This document shows, in pieces, positions 46,247 to 55,720 of a DNA stretch of 56,203 nt. The notes beneath the pieces are model-generated. The model was not told the origin of the DNA and ran no database searches. It worked only from the letters and a program-made list of their open reading frames with translations. The first letter of the stretch is position 1. The number at the start of each line of letters is the position of its first letter. The DNA is taken from positions 1 through 56,203 of the forward strand of contig NZ_PVXP01000018.1 of NCBI RefSeq assembly GCF_002995845.1, read 5' to 3'. This DNA comes from Clostridium luticellarii (GTDB taxonomy: Bacteria > Bacillota > Clostridia > Clostridiales > Clostridiaceae). The position numbers were made by a program, and so were the translations under genes.

Positions 46247-47494
46247 TTATTCAGCCGAGGGTACCTTGTTTCTGCTGGATTTAATTACTATGGATACAGC
46301 CGCCGTAATTATCAGGAATATTCCTAAAACAATGAAGCCCAGGTATCCTCCAAATTTTCCCTGGATCCATCCCACGATATATGGTCCCAAAAATCCTCCT
46401 AGATTTCCGAGAGCATTTATAAGCCCCATGGCCGCTGCCGCCAATTCCGGCCTCAATATATCTGTAGGTATTGCCCAAAATGGGCCATAGGGAGCATACA
46501 CTCCTATTGCCGATATAACTAAAAATATCATCTTTGTAACTGCTGTATGTGCTAAATACTGCCCTCCGATAAGTCCAAAAGCACCAATTAAAAGTGGTAT
46601 CGCAACGTGAATTTCTCTCTGCCTTCTTTTATCTGAAAGTGATGAATTAAATGCCATTGCTATCATTGCAAAAATAAATGGTACAGCACTTATAAGTCCT
46701 ACCAGAGAAGAGCTCAGTCCTTTGAAATCCTTTACTACACTTGGAACCCACATGGTATATCCGTAAAAACCCGACATCCAGAAAAAATAGGCAATTAACA
46801 GCAAAATTACAATTGGATTTTTAAAAGCAGAACCATATCCGGTTCCTTTAGGTTTATTTTCATTTTCCTTTGCAATTGTATCTTCAATATATTTTTTCTC
46901 TTCTGTTGACACCCATTTGGAAACAGCAGGACTGTCCTCGATTGAAAACCACCATACAAATCCCCATAAAAGAGGCAGCAATCCTTCAATCAGAAATACC
47001 ATACGCCAATTAGTTACAGATAAAAGCCATCCTGTAATAGGTGCCATTATTACAGCTGACAAAGGCATATTTATCATCCAGAAAGCATTTGCCCTGGCTC
47101 TTTCTCCTGACGGAAACCATTTGGCCAAAAGAACCAGTACCGATGGCCATACACCACCTTCAAAAACTCCCAGCAACAATCTCAATACAAAAAGCTGTGT
47201 CTTGTTTTGGACCAGGCTGGTACACATAGCTGCTATGCTCCAGAGCACAATAAGTATGAACACAACCTTTTTAGCACTCCATTTGTCCGCAAGTATTGCA
47301 GCCGGTATCTGCAATATCATATAACCCACAAAAAATATTCCTGCCGCTATGCCGATATCTGCACTTGAAAGATTAAACGACTTATCTATATAGGGCAGTA
47401 TCATGGATACATTGATTCTATCCATATAAGCTGTCATGTACATTATAAATGCAACGGGTATGATTCTAACCCATCTCTTTGATGATGATTCCAC
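46247..47494 (-). CDS. MFS transporter, anion:cation symporter (ACS) family
   Basis: Twelve predicted membrane segments in 415 residues. N-terminal RIIPVAFIMYMTAYMDRINVS is the ACS signature seen in hexuronate, galactonate and glucarate carriers, and RLLLGVFEGGVWPSVLVLLAKWFP is typical too. The start is GTG at 47494, 9 nt after AAGGAG; the TTG at 47503 abuts the site. It lies between the dehydrogenase and glycerate kinase and probably imports the four-carbon sugar acid the operon uses. Confidence 0.9.
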   Translation of the reverse strand: MESSSKRWVRIIPVAFIMYMTAYMDRINVSMILPYIDKSFNLSSADIGIAAGIFFVGYMILQIPAAILADKWSAKKVVFILIVLWSIAAMCTSLVQNKTQLFVLRLLLGVFEGGVWPSVLVLLAKWFPSGERARANAFWMINMPLSAVIMAPITGWLLSVTNWRMVFLIEGLLPLLWGFVWWFSIEDSPAVSKWVSTEEKKYIEDTIAKENENKPKGTGYGSAFKNPIVILLLIAYFFWMSGFYGYTMWVPSVVKDFKGLSSSLVGLISAVPFIFAMIAMAFNSSLSDKRRQREIHVAIPLLIGAFGLIGGQYLAHTAVTKMIFLVISAIGVYAPYGPFWAIPTDILRPELAAAAMGLINALGNLGGFLGPYIVGWIQGKFGGYLGFIVLGIFLIITAAVSIVIKSSRNKVPSAE

Positions 47495-47561
47495 TTTAAA
47501 CAACTCCTTTTTATAAATTCTGTCTTATATCCATCTTCTGTAAACCTATATCAAAAACTCT

Positions 47562-48557
47562 CTATTTATATACTTCTGCATATTTATAAGCTAATTTGAT
47601 CGCCTCCTCCATGCTGACGGAACTTACAAGATTCTTTCCTGCAATATCAAAGGCCGTACCATGATCTACGGATGTTCTTATAAAAGGCAGTCCTACAGTT
47701 ACAGAGATTGTTTTTTCAAAATCTACCATTTTGGTTGCTATATGACCCTGATCATGATACAGGGATATCACAGCATCATAAGCTCCCTTCAATGCCATAT
47801 AAAATACAGAATCAGCTCCTACAGGTCCTGATATATTTATACCTTGTTTCTTCGCAGCCTCTACAGCAGGTACTATTTCATCCACTTCCTCCCATCCAAA
47901 TAATCCATGTTCTCCTCCATGAGGGTTTAAACCTGCTATTACAATTCTGGGATTTTTAACTCCCAGTCTATCAAGCCCCTCACTGCATTTAAAAACATAC
48001 TTATATATCATTTCTTTTTTTATAGATTTTACGGCCTGGGCCAGGGATACATGTCTTGTCAAAAAAAACACTCTCAGACTGCGTACTTGAAACATGGTCA
48101 TAGGATCATCTGTATTTGTAAGCCCCGCTAATATCTCTGTGTGGCCTATATAATTTATACCGGCTGCTTTTAACGCTTCCTTGTTGATTGGAGTAGTTGC
48201 TATGGCATCTACTTCATGAGCCTGTGCCAGCTCTACCGATTTTTTTATGAATTCAAAAGCAGCCCTGCCTGCTTCTGCCTGTACCTTTCCAAACTCTATT
48301 TTATCTGAATCCACATTATCCAAATTTATTAAATCAATAGTTCCAAATTCAAATTTTGCATCCCGGACACTATTTATTACATTGATTCCAAGTGTTATAC
48401 CCGTTACTTTCAGTGCCCTTTTTACAGCGTTAAGCTCACCTACCAGCAAAGGTTTTGTATTTTCATAAATCACTTTCTTGTCAAGGGATTTCACTGCTAT
48501 TTCAGGTCCCACTCCTGCTATATCTCCTATTGGTATTGCTATAATCTTTTTATTCAT
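47562..48557 (-). CDS. pdxA2: PdxA2-type 4-phospho-D-threonate/erythronate dehydrogenase
   Basis: An NAD-dependent dehydrogenase of the PdxA fold. [17 protein letters not shown] at the N-terminus, GHTEILA with metal His, [14 protein letters not shown] and [11 protein letters not shown] are conserved. True pdxA works in vitamin B6 synthesis; the kinase partner and no pdx genes point instead to PdxA2, which oxidises 4-phospho-threonate or erythronate, losing CO2 to give dihydroxyacetone phosphate. 331 residues; ATG 8 nt after AGAGG. Overlaps the kinase gene by 8 bp. Confidence 0.9.
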   Translation of the reverse strand: MNKKIIAIPIGDIAGVGPEIAVKSLDKKVIYENTKPLLVGELNAVKRALKVTGITLGINVINSVRDAKFEFGTIDLINLDNVDSDKIEFGKVQAEAGRAAFEFIKKSVELAQAHEVDAIATTPINKEALKAAGINYIGHTEILAGLTNTDDPMTMFQVRSLRVFFLTRHVSLAQAVKSIKKEMIYKYVFKCSEGLDRLGVKNPRIVIAGLNPHGGEHGLFGWEEVDEIVPAVEAAKKQGINISGPVGADSVFYMALKGAYDAVISLYHDQGHIATKMVDFEKTISVTVGLPFIRTSVDHGTAFDIAGKNLVSSVSMEEAIKLAYKYAEVYK

Positions 48558-49818
48558 ATCTCTTACCTCTTTCAATATTTTTTTCTACAGTGGACATTAT
48601 AAAAACCATGGATGTTTCGTCTCCAATCAATCCCCCCTTAGTCACTACATTCAGTCCGTTAAATTCACCTCCTATTATCTTCCCATAAACTGCAAGAGGA
48701 ATTATTTCTTCTAATAATTCCATTGCAGTGGAATTTACATTTTTTAAAAATCCCTGGGCAGTATCACCTCCACTTAAATAGATTAATTTGATATTAAATT
48801 CTTTCATATCTAAAATCTTTCTGGCTATTTTATTCAGCCTATCAGATATGATATCTGACAAATCAAAATTTATTCCATGTTTCATCTGAAATTTCACCAA
48901 AGAAGTAGTGATACACAAATACTTATATTTTCTATAATCTTTTTTTATATAATCCAGGGTTTTTCCCAGTTCATCCTCAAAATTATCTATTAAATTATTC
49001 ACATTCACATTATAGATGAGAATTTTCTGGTGCCTTTCAAAATACTTGAGCTGTTTTCTTGTCAATTCAGTTATGCTTCCTATGACCATCAAAGATCTAT
49101 AAGAGGCAGGTTTAATCGATTTCAACCTGTTTATGGAAACAAAGGCAGTAAAAGGTCCTGGATCCACAGATACTATCTTTTCTTTCAATGAGGTGCAGGC
49201 ATCTGCTATAATCATAATATCCTCATTGTTCACTGCATCTATGACTATTATTCTCTCGGATTTCTCCTCTATCTTTTTCTTTAGAAATTCAGCACCTCTC
49301 AGCACGTCTTCCAGCGGTACATATCCAACGGATTTTCTGCTCTGTGATTTTATAATGCCTATTACACTGGATGATTTTACCGGAGTCTTGATATCACTGG
49401 AAACATTGGTCTTTTCCAGAGGTACTCCATTTACCAGAACACATCCTCCCAGACATATTCTTCCCGAAGAAGGATAGGAAGCCACAACTACTGCCCTATA
49501 TTCTGGGCCAAGCTCATCCAGCACAGCGTCTATCTCACTGCCCACATTCCCCCTAAGAGTGCTGTCTATTCTTTTGCTGATTAATTTTACATTATTCTTA
49601 AATCTACAGGTTATATCTCTTATCAAATTATAAGAATACTGACTTTTTTTATCTCTGGTATCAGTACTTATACAAAATACATCCCTGTCAGAATCAAACT
49701 TCTCTATCTCATTGACACTTAAAAAAGAGACAGCCTCAAATCCTCCTTTTTCCTTAAGCAGAATTCCTGTATCATTTGCACCTGTATAATCATCGGCTAT
49801 TACTAAAATCTTCGGCAT
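48550..49818 (-). CDS. Four-carbon acid sugar kinase (DUF1537)
   Basis: Phosphorylates C4 sugar acids at the 4-hydroxyl. N-terminal DUF1537 domain: [18 protein letters not shown] (substrate loop) and [21 protein letters not shown]-terminal nucleotide-binding domain: [14 protein letters not shown] and [22 protein letters not shown]. 422 residues, full length. The partner PdxA2 gene overlaps it, a pair known for D-threonate (DtnK) or D-erythronate (DenK) use; which of the two cannot be read. Confidence 0.92.
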   Translation of the reverse strand: MPKILVIADDYTGANDTGILLKEKGGFEAVSFLSVNEIEKFDSDRDVFCISTDTRDKKSQYSYNLIRDITCRFKNNVKLISKRIDSTLRGNVGSEIDAVLDELGPEYRAVVVASYPSSGRICLGGCVLVNGVPLEKTNVSSDIKTPVKSSSVIGIIKSQSRKSVGYVPLEDVLRGAEFLKKKIEEKSERIIVIDAVNNEDIMIIADACTSLKEKIVSVDPGPFTAFVSINRLKSIKPASYRSLMVIGSITELTRKQLKYFERHQKILIYNVNVNNLIDNFEDELGKTLDYIKKDYRKYKYLCITTSLVKFQMKHGINFDLSDIISDRLNKIARKILDMKEFNIKLIYLSGGDTAQGFLKNVNSTAMELLEEIIPLAVYGKIIGGEFNGLNVVTKGGLIGDETSMVFIMSTVEKNIERGKRYE

Positions 49819-49834
49819 ATACAGACCTCCTAAA

Positions 49835-50596
49835 TTAAACGAAATACGATTTTATTGATAAATTTTGCAGCCCCTTTTTTATTTTGTCATCCAGCATTAT
49901 GTCGCTTATGAGAACATCCACTTCATCCATGCTGCACACCTTTGAAAAAGAAGTTTTGTTGAATTTACTGTGATCCGCCAGAAACACGGATTTATTTGCA
50001 CTATCTATCATCAGTCTCTTTAAATAAGCTTTTTCAGCAGTAGGTGTGGAAACGGCATATTCCTCATTGACTGAAGTAACTCCTACAAAAGCATAATCCA
50101 CATTAAAGGACTGTAAAAAATATTCCGCATGCTTTCCAATCAAGGCTCCTACATTTCCCTGTACCAGACCACCTGTGCAAAACAATCTGATATTGGTATA
50201 TTTGAACAGCTCTCCCACTATTTTTATATCATTGGTAATCACAGTGATATCTTTCATATTTTTCATGCATCTAGCTACTTCAAGACATGTAGTCCCTGCA
50301 TCCAATATCAAGGACTGCCCTTCTTTTACAAACTCTGCTGCTTTTCTGCCTATTCTCTCCTTTTCACTTTTATTTGCCACTTCCTTATCCATATACGGTA
50401 CTTCATAACTTATAATGTCCTTAAATACCGCTCCTCCATGAGTTCTCATAAGGAGCCTTTTTTTCTCCAGAAATTCCAGATCCCTCCGTATAGTCATTTT
50501 TGATACCTTCATTTTATCTGCCAGTATTTGAACTTCCGCTCTGCCATTCTTTTTTAAAATATCTACTATCTTAATGCGTCTTTCTTCAGGCAACAT
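49835..50596 (-). CDS. DeoR/GlpR family transcriptional regulator
   Basis: N-terminal winged helix: RRIKIVDILKKNGRAEVQILADKMKVSKMTIRRDLEFLE. The C-terminal sugar-phosphate sensing domain has LDAGTTCLEVARCM, VGALIGKHAEYF and DYAFVGVTSVN. First gene of the sugar-acid operon and probably its repressor, induced by a phosphorylated intermediate. ATG 7 nt after GGAGG. 253 residues. Confidence 0.93.
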   Translation of the reverse strand: MLPEERRIKIVDILKKNGRAEVQILADKMKVSKMTIRRDLEFLEKKRLLMRTHGGAVFKDIISYEVPYMDKEVANKSEKERIGRKAAEFVKEGQSLILDAGTTCLEVARCMKNMKDITVITNDIKIVGELFKYTNIRLFCTGGLVQGNVGALIGKHAEYFLQSFNVDYAFVGVTSVNEEYAVSTPTAEKAYLKRLMIDSANKSVFLADHSKFNKTSFSKVCSMDEVDVLISDIMLDDKIKKGLQNLSIKSYFV

Positions 50597-50707
50597 TCTT
50601 TATCCTCCATGTTTAAATAGAACATATTGTTTGTTCATTTATGTTTATATATGTTATATTTACTTATATTCGATAAAAATATTAAAATTCCTTTTATATA
50701 AATAAAA

Positions 50708-50746
50708 AAGATTGGAAGTCATTTAAAATAATTAACTTCCAATCTT
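50708..50746 (-). terminator. Terminator of the sulfonate ABC operon
   Basis: AAGATTGGAAGT (50708-50719) pairs perfectly with ACTTCCAATCTT (50735-50746); TTTTTT follows on the minus strand. 12 nt after the permease stop. Confidence 0.88.
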
Positions 50747-50757
50747 CTTTCAAATAA

Positions 50758-51540
50758 TCATGAATCAAATTTTCTCCAAAAAACCAATTTGTTTTCAAGC
50801 CTGGACCAAATAAAATTCAAAATAATTCCCAGTATGGAAAGCAGTACTATTGCTGCATACATCTGGGGTGTATTGAAGGTTTCCTGAGAATTGTTCACCA
50901 GAAATCCCAACCCCGACTGGGCTCCTATCATTTCAGCCGCCACCAGCACCATGACGGCATAAGCACTGGCAAGCTTAATTCCTGTAATTATGGATGGAAT
51001 TGATGCGGGCAGTATGACTTTTATAAAAGTTGTAAACCTGTTGGAACCCATGGTCAATACGGATTTTATATACAGAGGGTTTACATTTTTTACACCACTG
51101 ATGGTATTTATCAGTATAGGCCATAAACTGGCCCAAAATATAATAGCCACCTTTGATACTTCTCCTATGCCAAAAAACAATATGAAGACCGGGAAAAGCG
51201 CCAATGCGGATATCTGTCTGAAGAGCTCCAAAAAAGACTGTAAAAGTGCTTCCAGCAATTTAATCCTTCCAATAAACAACCCCAATGGAACTGCAACTAC
51301 AATGGCAAGGCTCAAACCGCTCATGATTCTTTTCAGGCTTATGAGCAGATGTACTTTTAATTGTCCGCTTTCCTGCAGGGCAGCGATGGATTCAAGTACA
51401 CCATAGGGTGTACTCGTATATGTTTTTTTCAACATCCCCAGATTGGGAAGTATCTGCCACAGTGCCAAAAATATTATCAATAGAAGGTTCGAGAAAATAA
51501 AAAGATAAATCTTTGAAGTAATTAGTTTAAGCAATTTCAT
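50758..51540 (-). CDS. ABC transporter permease, nitrate/sulfonate/taurine family
   Basis: Six hydrophobic segments in 260 residues, with the permease EAA loop near 180 (TFIKVILPASIPSIITGIKLA). Similar to SsuC/TauC. The ATG at 51540 follows AGGTG, and the gene overlaps the ATPase end by 14 bp. Third gene of the SAM-controlled operon. Likely cargo is a sulfonate, by regulation rather than by sequence. Confidence 0.93.
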   Translation of the reverse strand: MKLLKLITSKIYLFIFSNLLLIIFLALWQILPNLGMLKKTYTSTPYGVLESIAALQESGQLKVHLLISLKRIMSGLSLAIVVAVPLGLFIGRIKLLEALLQSFLELFRQISALALFPVFILFFGIGEVSKVAIIFWASLWPILINTISGVKNVNPLYIKSVLTMGSNRFTTFIKVILPASIPSIITGIKLASAYAVMVLVAAEMIGAQSGLGFLVNNSQETFNTPQMYAAIVLLSILGIILNFIWSRLENKLVFWRKFDS

Positions 51541-52333
51541 TGTTATCACACCTTTGATTATTGTTGGTATTATCTTTTACCTGTTTGCTTATTTCCTCCC
51601 ATATTTCCTTCCTCAGTTTTTGAAACTGGCTGTTATCGGTACTTCTGGGATAAGGAAGGTTCACGTCTATTATACTGACTATTCTTCCGGGATCCTTCCC
51701 CAGGACAACAACCTTATTTGCAAGATAAATTGCTTCATCTACACTGTGTGTGACAAAAATAATGGTTTTTTTGGTCTTCTCCCATATTCCAAGCAGCTCA
51801 TGCTGTAAAATTTCCCTGGTCTGTGCATCCAGTGCAGAAAAAGGTTCATCCATCAAAAGAACCTCCGGATCATAGGCAAGCCCTCTGGCTATAGCAACCC
51901 TCTGTCTCATTCCACCTGATAATTGACCGGGATAATATTTCTTATACTGGGAAAGACCCACCAGATCTATAAATTTATTTGCTATTTCTTCTCTCTTATC
52001 CTTTGAGACCTTGTTTATTTCAAGCCCCAATTCAACATTTTTGAGTACAGTCCTCCAGGGTAAAAGTGCATATCCCTGGAATACCATACCCCTGTCGCTG
52101 CCGGGTCCGCTCACTTCTTTAGAATCCACCATCACTTTACCGCTAGTTGGGCTTATAAGGCCTCCTATGATGTTAAGCAATGTTGATTTTCCGCAGCCGC
52201 TTGGACCTACTATACATACAAATTCTCCTTCTTCAATATCCAAATTTATGCCATCCAATACCTTGATATCTATTTTTTTATTGGTGGGATGTCTATAAAC
52301 TTGTTCAATATTTTTCACCGATATTTTTTTCAA
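51527..52333 (-). CDS. ABC transporter ATP-binding protein, sulfonate/taurine family
   Basis: Walker A GPSGCGKST near residue 44, Q-loop MVFQGYALLPW, signature LSGGMRQRVAIARGL, Walker B VLLMDEPFSALD, switch His in FVTHSVDEA. Matches SsuB/TauB. The start is probably TTG at 52333, 8 nt after AGAGG; the GTG at 52342 sits on the site. 268 residues. Located between the binding protein and permease genes. Confidence 0.94.
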   Translation of the reverse strand: MKKISVKNIEQVYRHPTNKKIDIKVLDGINLDIEEGEFVCIVGPSGCGKSTLLNIIGGLISPTSGKVMVDSKEVSGPGSDRGMVFQGYALLPWRTVLKNVELGLEINKVSKDKREEIANKFIDLVGLSQYKKYYPGQLSGGMRQRVAIARGLAYDPEVLLMDEPFSALDAQTREILQHELLGIWEKTKKTIIFVTHSVDEAIYLANKVVVLGKDPGRIVSIIDVNLPYPRSTDNSQFQKLRKEIWEEISKQVKDNTNNNQRCDNNEIA

Positions 52334-52374
52334 GCTTTTCACCTCTCTATATCAAAGCCTATAATACAAAGCCA

Positions 52375-53370
52375 TCAGGATTTGCTGTTGGGATTGTATT
52401 CATTTGTATATATATCATCGAGCTTTACCTGTCCTGCTTTTAACTTTCCATTCTTCTCAAGATAATCCAGCCACCATTTGACTGCATCTTTTTGAACAAC
52501 CTGCTGAGGGTAATAGTTCCATGCTTCTACATCACTTGCTTTAATTCCCAGCTTTTTAGCTATAATCTCTTTCCCTTCACTTTCATGAGTCTTCGACCAA
52601 TCAGAAGCCTTGGCCACTGCTGTTACAAAACCTTTTACAGCTTCAGGATTTTTCTCTGCAAAACTTTCATTTGTAAAATAGGGGCACATACCACTTACAC
52701 CTTTTTCCAATGCATAATCAGTGGTTAATTGTTTTAGATTGGGATTATTTAAAGCTTTTTGAGTATATGGGGCATGTACAATTGCAATATCAATAAGCTT
52801 ATTTTCCACAGCCTGCTCCTGCTGAGAATCCGGAAGTACCACAAAATTCACATTATTGGGATCCAGATTCTGCTCTCTCAAAAACTCCCTGGTAACAAAC
52901 TCCGAGCATGCTCCAAAAGAATTTATTGCAACTTTCTTTCCAGCTATATCTTTAAGGCTGTTTATTCCACTGTCTTTTCTCACAATATACCTCATGTGCG
53001 GGTATTTCTCCAAAGTCTGGGTACCACCTGCAACTATTTTAAGTTTTGATCCCTGGGCATTGGCCATGGCAATCAAGGGTACATGTCTTAGTCCAAAATC
53101 AATGCTTCCTGATGCTACAGACGGTACAATCTGTGCTGAAGGTATTTCCCCTACATATTTGATTTTTATTCCCTGCTCCTTGAAATATCCTTTTGCGTCG
53201 GCAATATACACTGCATCATACCACTGGGTATTAGGATACTTTATTACAATCTCCTTTGAAGATGACTTCTGTCCGGATGAGGTTTTGTTTTCTGAACTGC
53301 TTTCACCGGAGCAGCCAACAGCACCCAACGCCATTACCAGTGCTAACAATGCGATAAATACTTTTTTCAT
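52375..53370 (-). CDS. ABC transporter substrate-binding lipoprotein, sulfonate/taurine family
   Basis: A lipoprotein signal peptide with lipobox LGAVGC, then an SsuA/TauA/NMT1-like fold: YPNTQWYDAVYIADAKGYFKEQGI, ASGSIDFGLRHVPLIAMANAQG, LKDIAGKKVAINSFG. 331 residues. A GGGGGAAA site precedes the ATG. First gene of the operon, and it follows a SAM-I riboswitch. The ligand may be an alkanesulfonate, taurine or another organosulfur compound. Confidence 0.92.
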   Translation of the reverse strand: MKKVFIALLALVMALGAVGCSGESSSENKTSSGQKSSSKEIVIKYPNTQWYDAVYIADAKGYFKEQGIKIKYVGEIPSAQIVPSVASGSIDFGLRHVPLIAMANAQGSKLKIVAGGTQTLEKYPHMRYIVRKDSGINSLKDIAGKKVAINSFGACSEFVTREFLREQNLDPNNVNFVVLPDSQQEQAVENKLIDIAIVHAPYTQKALNNPNLKQLTTDYALEKGVSGMCPYFTNESFAEKNPEAVKGFVTAVAKASDWSKTHESEGKEIIAKKLGIKASDVEAWNYYPQQVVQKDAVKWWLDYLEKNGKLKAGQVKLDDIYTNEYNPNSKS

Positions 53371-53442
53371 AACTTAGTTTCCCCCTTATTTTGTTGACTA
53401 TAATATTTTTTGCTGTATAAATTTAGGATTTATTTATATAAA

Positions 53443-53509
53443 AAAGGCTAAACTTTAAAACATGGTGGATATGTTCAATAATATCACCACATCAAAAAAT
53501 TTAGCCTTT
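53443..53509 (-). terminator. Second terminator-like hairpin before the ABC operon
   Basis: AAAGGCTAAA (53443-53452) pairs perfectly with TTTAGCCTTT (53500-53509). An inner imperfect stem joins ATGGTGGATAT and ATATCACCACAT. On the minus strand the outer stem is followed by TTTTTTA, like a terminator. It lies between the SAM riboswitch terminator and the first gene. Confidence 0.6.
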
Positions 53510-53554
53510 AGTTTTTCTAATCAGCTAATTATCTATAATTTTTTTATATAAAAA

Positions 53555-53581
53555 ACTTTCTTCAAAGAAATTGAAGAAAGT
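53555..53581 (-). terminator. Terminator of the SAM riboswitch
   Basis: ACTTTCTTCAA (53555-53565) pairs perfectly with TTGAAGAAAGT (53571-53581), followed on the minus strand by TTTTTT. It is the OFF platform of the adjoining aptamer. Confidence 0.88.
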
Positions 53582-53596
53582 CATGCTCCATTCAAT

Positions 53597-53703
53597 TCTT
53601 ATCTTTCAGGTTTCCCTGACGGAATTAGCACCATTGAATACATACCACAGCATCCAGGTTGCCGAGCTTCATAGGGCCAGTCCCTCCACTTCTCTTGATA
53701 AGA
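53597..53703 (-). ncRNA. SAM-I riboswitch (S-box)
   Basis: Read on the minus strand: P1 TCTTATC/GATAAGA closes it. Conserved blocks are AGTGGAGGGACTGGCCC, GAAGCTCGGCAACC, TGGTGCTAATTCC and the GGGAAACC loop. All core elements are present and in order. A terminator follows 16 nt later. Downstream is the sulfonate ABC operon, so high SAM should turn the transporter off. Confidence 0.96.
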
Positions 53704-53726
53704 TTTAATTTTACAATTATAAATAT

Positions 53727-53755
53727 ATATTAAAATAATATATCAATTTTGTCAA
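53727..53755 (-). promoter_or_regulatory. Promoter of the SAM riboswitch transcript
   Basis: -35 TTGACA (53755-53750), 17-bp spacer, -10 TAATAT (53732-53727) on the minus strand, just ahead of the aptamer. Confidence 0.8.
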
Positions 53756-53884
53756 CTTAAATTTTATTCAAATAAATTGCATAAAAAATCACATACTAAA
53801 TATGGAGGTAAATCTACACCACAAATACAGCCCGGCTATTTTTCGCCAGGATCTGTACCCGGGTAAAACGAAAGGAATGTCTAT

Positions 53885-55489
53885 ATGAAATCAAGAAAAT
53901 TGATAACAGCAATTATTTTTATTTTTTTAAGTACTTTAATCTGTACAGATGTGAATGCTTTTCCAGGTCATCAATACTATATAAAAAATTCCAGAGCACC
54001 CAAATATCTTTACGTAATAAAGCAGAACGATTTAAGTGCCTCGGAAAACACCATGATAGCCACACTGCAGGGAATAATATCAAATAAATCCGATTGCCAG
54101 ATATATACTTTAAATAAAAATCAACCGGATTATAAAATATGGCTGGAGGATCTGAAAGAAAATTATGGGGTGAATTACAGTATGGTGAAGAATCCCTGGT
54201 ACCTGCTTGGTAAATTCAAAAGCCTGGTAAAAGGCTATGTGCTCTACGATAAATCCTCCCAAAAAGATCCTTCCATAAACAATGCCTGTTCCCTTGCAGC
54301 TTTAGAAGATTCCATAGCCATAGACAAATCTCTGGAAGCCAGGGTCAAAAATGCGGGTATAAAAATGCAGCGGGACTGCAGAAATACCGATAAATACTGG
54401 GCCTATGACAATCTATGGAATAAAGGACTGAATCATTCAACAGTAATTGAGCTGTCCCCAACTAGAGATGCCGCTCTCAGAGATTACGGCATAATGAGCA
54501 AATCCCTCATATTTTATGAAGATGACCCAAAAGATTTCTCCCTGAGGAACAAGGTATTTGGATCCATGAAAAGTGACTCCACATGCCTGGGATGGGGTCC
54601 CGACGAAGGCGGCAACATAAGTACCGCTTCCAAAAACGGAGTGAGCGTGGTACCGGCAGATTGGTCCTACAATCTGACAGTATTAAGTGCCTTTCCCTCT
54701 TCCCCTCTGATTCAAAAAAATGGATCAGACTCCACAAAAAATTCAGCTTCAAAAAACACCCACTATGTGACCTTCATTATGTCAGACGGAGACAATCAGC
54801 AGTGGAATCTTGGAAGCAATTTCGGCTCTTCCAAATGGTACGGTTCACATAAAAGGGGCAGCTTCAACATGAGCTTCAGCATAAGTCCATCCCTGTATGA
54901 ACTGGCACCAACTGTTTTAAAGGCCTATTATAAAAATGCCTCTTCAAATACCTTCAAGGACTGCTTCATTGTATCACCTTCCGGAAACGGATACATGTAT
55001 CCCAGTGAATTCAAAACAGATTCCCTGAAGCCTTTTTTGAAAAGATTAAACAACTACATGAAAAACTCGGATCAAAAATACGTGTCCGTTTTAGACAACT
55101 GGTCCCTCTACAACAAGGATCTCTGGAATAAATATACCGCCTGCTCAAATATCCAGGGCATATTCTATTTGAATTACCACAGACAGGATGATTACAAGGG
55201 TGAAATAGTATGGAGCCACGGCAAACCCATAGTTTCCTGCAGAAATCTGCTCTGGTCCAAAATAGAAGAAAACGCGGATCTGGTAAGAAATATAAACGGC
55301 TACATAAAAAACGGCTGCACGGATACAAGCAGGCCTGAGGCATACACCTTCGTATACGTGCATGCCTGGAGCAAAACCATGAGTGACATAGATGAAGTTG
55401 TAAAACAGCTGAACAAAAATCCTGCTGTAAAAGTAGTGGCACCAGACACCTTCATGCAGCTTATAGTGGAAAATGTAAAACATGAATAA
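53885..55489 (+). CDS. Secreted GxGYxYP-domain protein, putative glycoside hydrolase
   Basis: N-terminal signal peptide (residues 1-25, cut near VNA-FPG), then a family named after its motif, here SPSGNGYMYP near residue 377. Other blocks: YVIKQNDLSASENTMIATLQGIISNK, YVTFIMSDGDNQQWNLG and YVHAWSKTMSDI. The family is a putative polysaccharide-active group, chemistry unproved. 534 residues. The ATG is 8 nt after AAAGGA. GC content in the second half is visibly higher than in neighbours. A short GC-rich patch with CCCGG/CCGGG lies in its 5' leader (about 53830-53865). Terminator downstream. Confidence 0.85.
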   Translation: MKSRKLITAIIFIFLSTLICTDVNAFPGHQYYIKNSRAPKYLYVIKQNDLSASENTMIATLQGIISNKSDCQIYTLNKNQPDYKIWLEDLKENYGVNYSMVKNPWYLLGKFKSLVKGYVLYDKSSQKDPSINNACSLAALEDSIAIDKSLEARVKNAGIKMQRDCRNTDKYWAYDNLWNKGLNHSTVIELSPTRDAALRDYGIMSKSLIFYEDDPKDFSLRNKVFGSMKSDSTCLGWGPDEGGNISTASKNGVSVVPADWSYNLTVLSAFPSSPLIQKNGSDSTKNSASKNTHYVTFIMSDGDNQQWNLGSNFGSSKWYGSHKRGSFNMSFSISPSLYELAPTVLKAYYKNASSNTFKDCFIVSPSGNGYMYPSEFKTDSLKPFLKRLNNYMKNSDQKYVSVLDNWSLYNKDLWNKYTACSNIQGIFYLNYHRQDDYKGEIVWSHGKPIVSCRNLLWSKIEENADLVRNINGYIKNGCTDTSRPEAYTFVYVHAWSKTMSDIDEVVKQLNKNPAVKVVAPDTFMQLIVENVKHE

Positions 55490-55502
55490 AAGCTTTTTAG
55501 GC

Positions 55503-55538
55503 AATTAAAATGTATTTAGACATGGGTACATTTTAATT
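55503..55538 (+). terminator. Terminator of the GxGYxYP gene
   Basis: AATTAAAATGTA (55503-55514) pairs perfectly with TACATTTTAATT (55527-55538), followed by TTTT. 14 nt after the stop codon. Confidence 0.85.
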
Positions 55539-55703
55539 TTTATCATTATTAATATTGATAAAAAATTCTTTATTACTGTTTTTAGAACTATTCTTATACT
55601 TGAGAATAGCTTTTTCTTTTGAATGTGCGAGTACAGCAAAATTTCCGAATATAATTATTTCTGTACCACATATTATTCCAGTAATTAAAACTTCAGTATT
55701 CAT
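55533..55703 (-). CDS. Possible small membrane protein (56 residues)
   Basis: An open frame with one hydrophobic segment (about residues 4-27: VLITGIICGTEIIIFGNFAVL) and a Lys/Asn-rich tail. The ATG has no recognisable ribosome site, and the 3' end overlaps the neighbouring terminator, so this may be chance. Listed because it fills an otherwise unexplained stretch. Confidence 0.25.
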   Translation of the reverse strand: MNTEVLITGIICGTEIIIFGNFAVLAHSKEKAILKYKNSSKNSNKEFFININNDKN

Positions 55704-55720
55704 ATAAATATACTAAAGAG

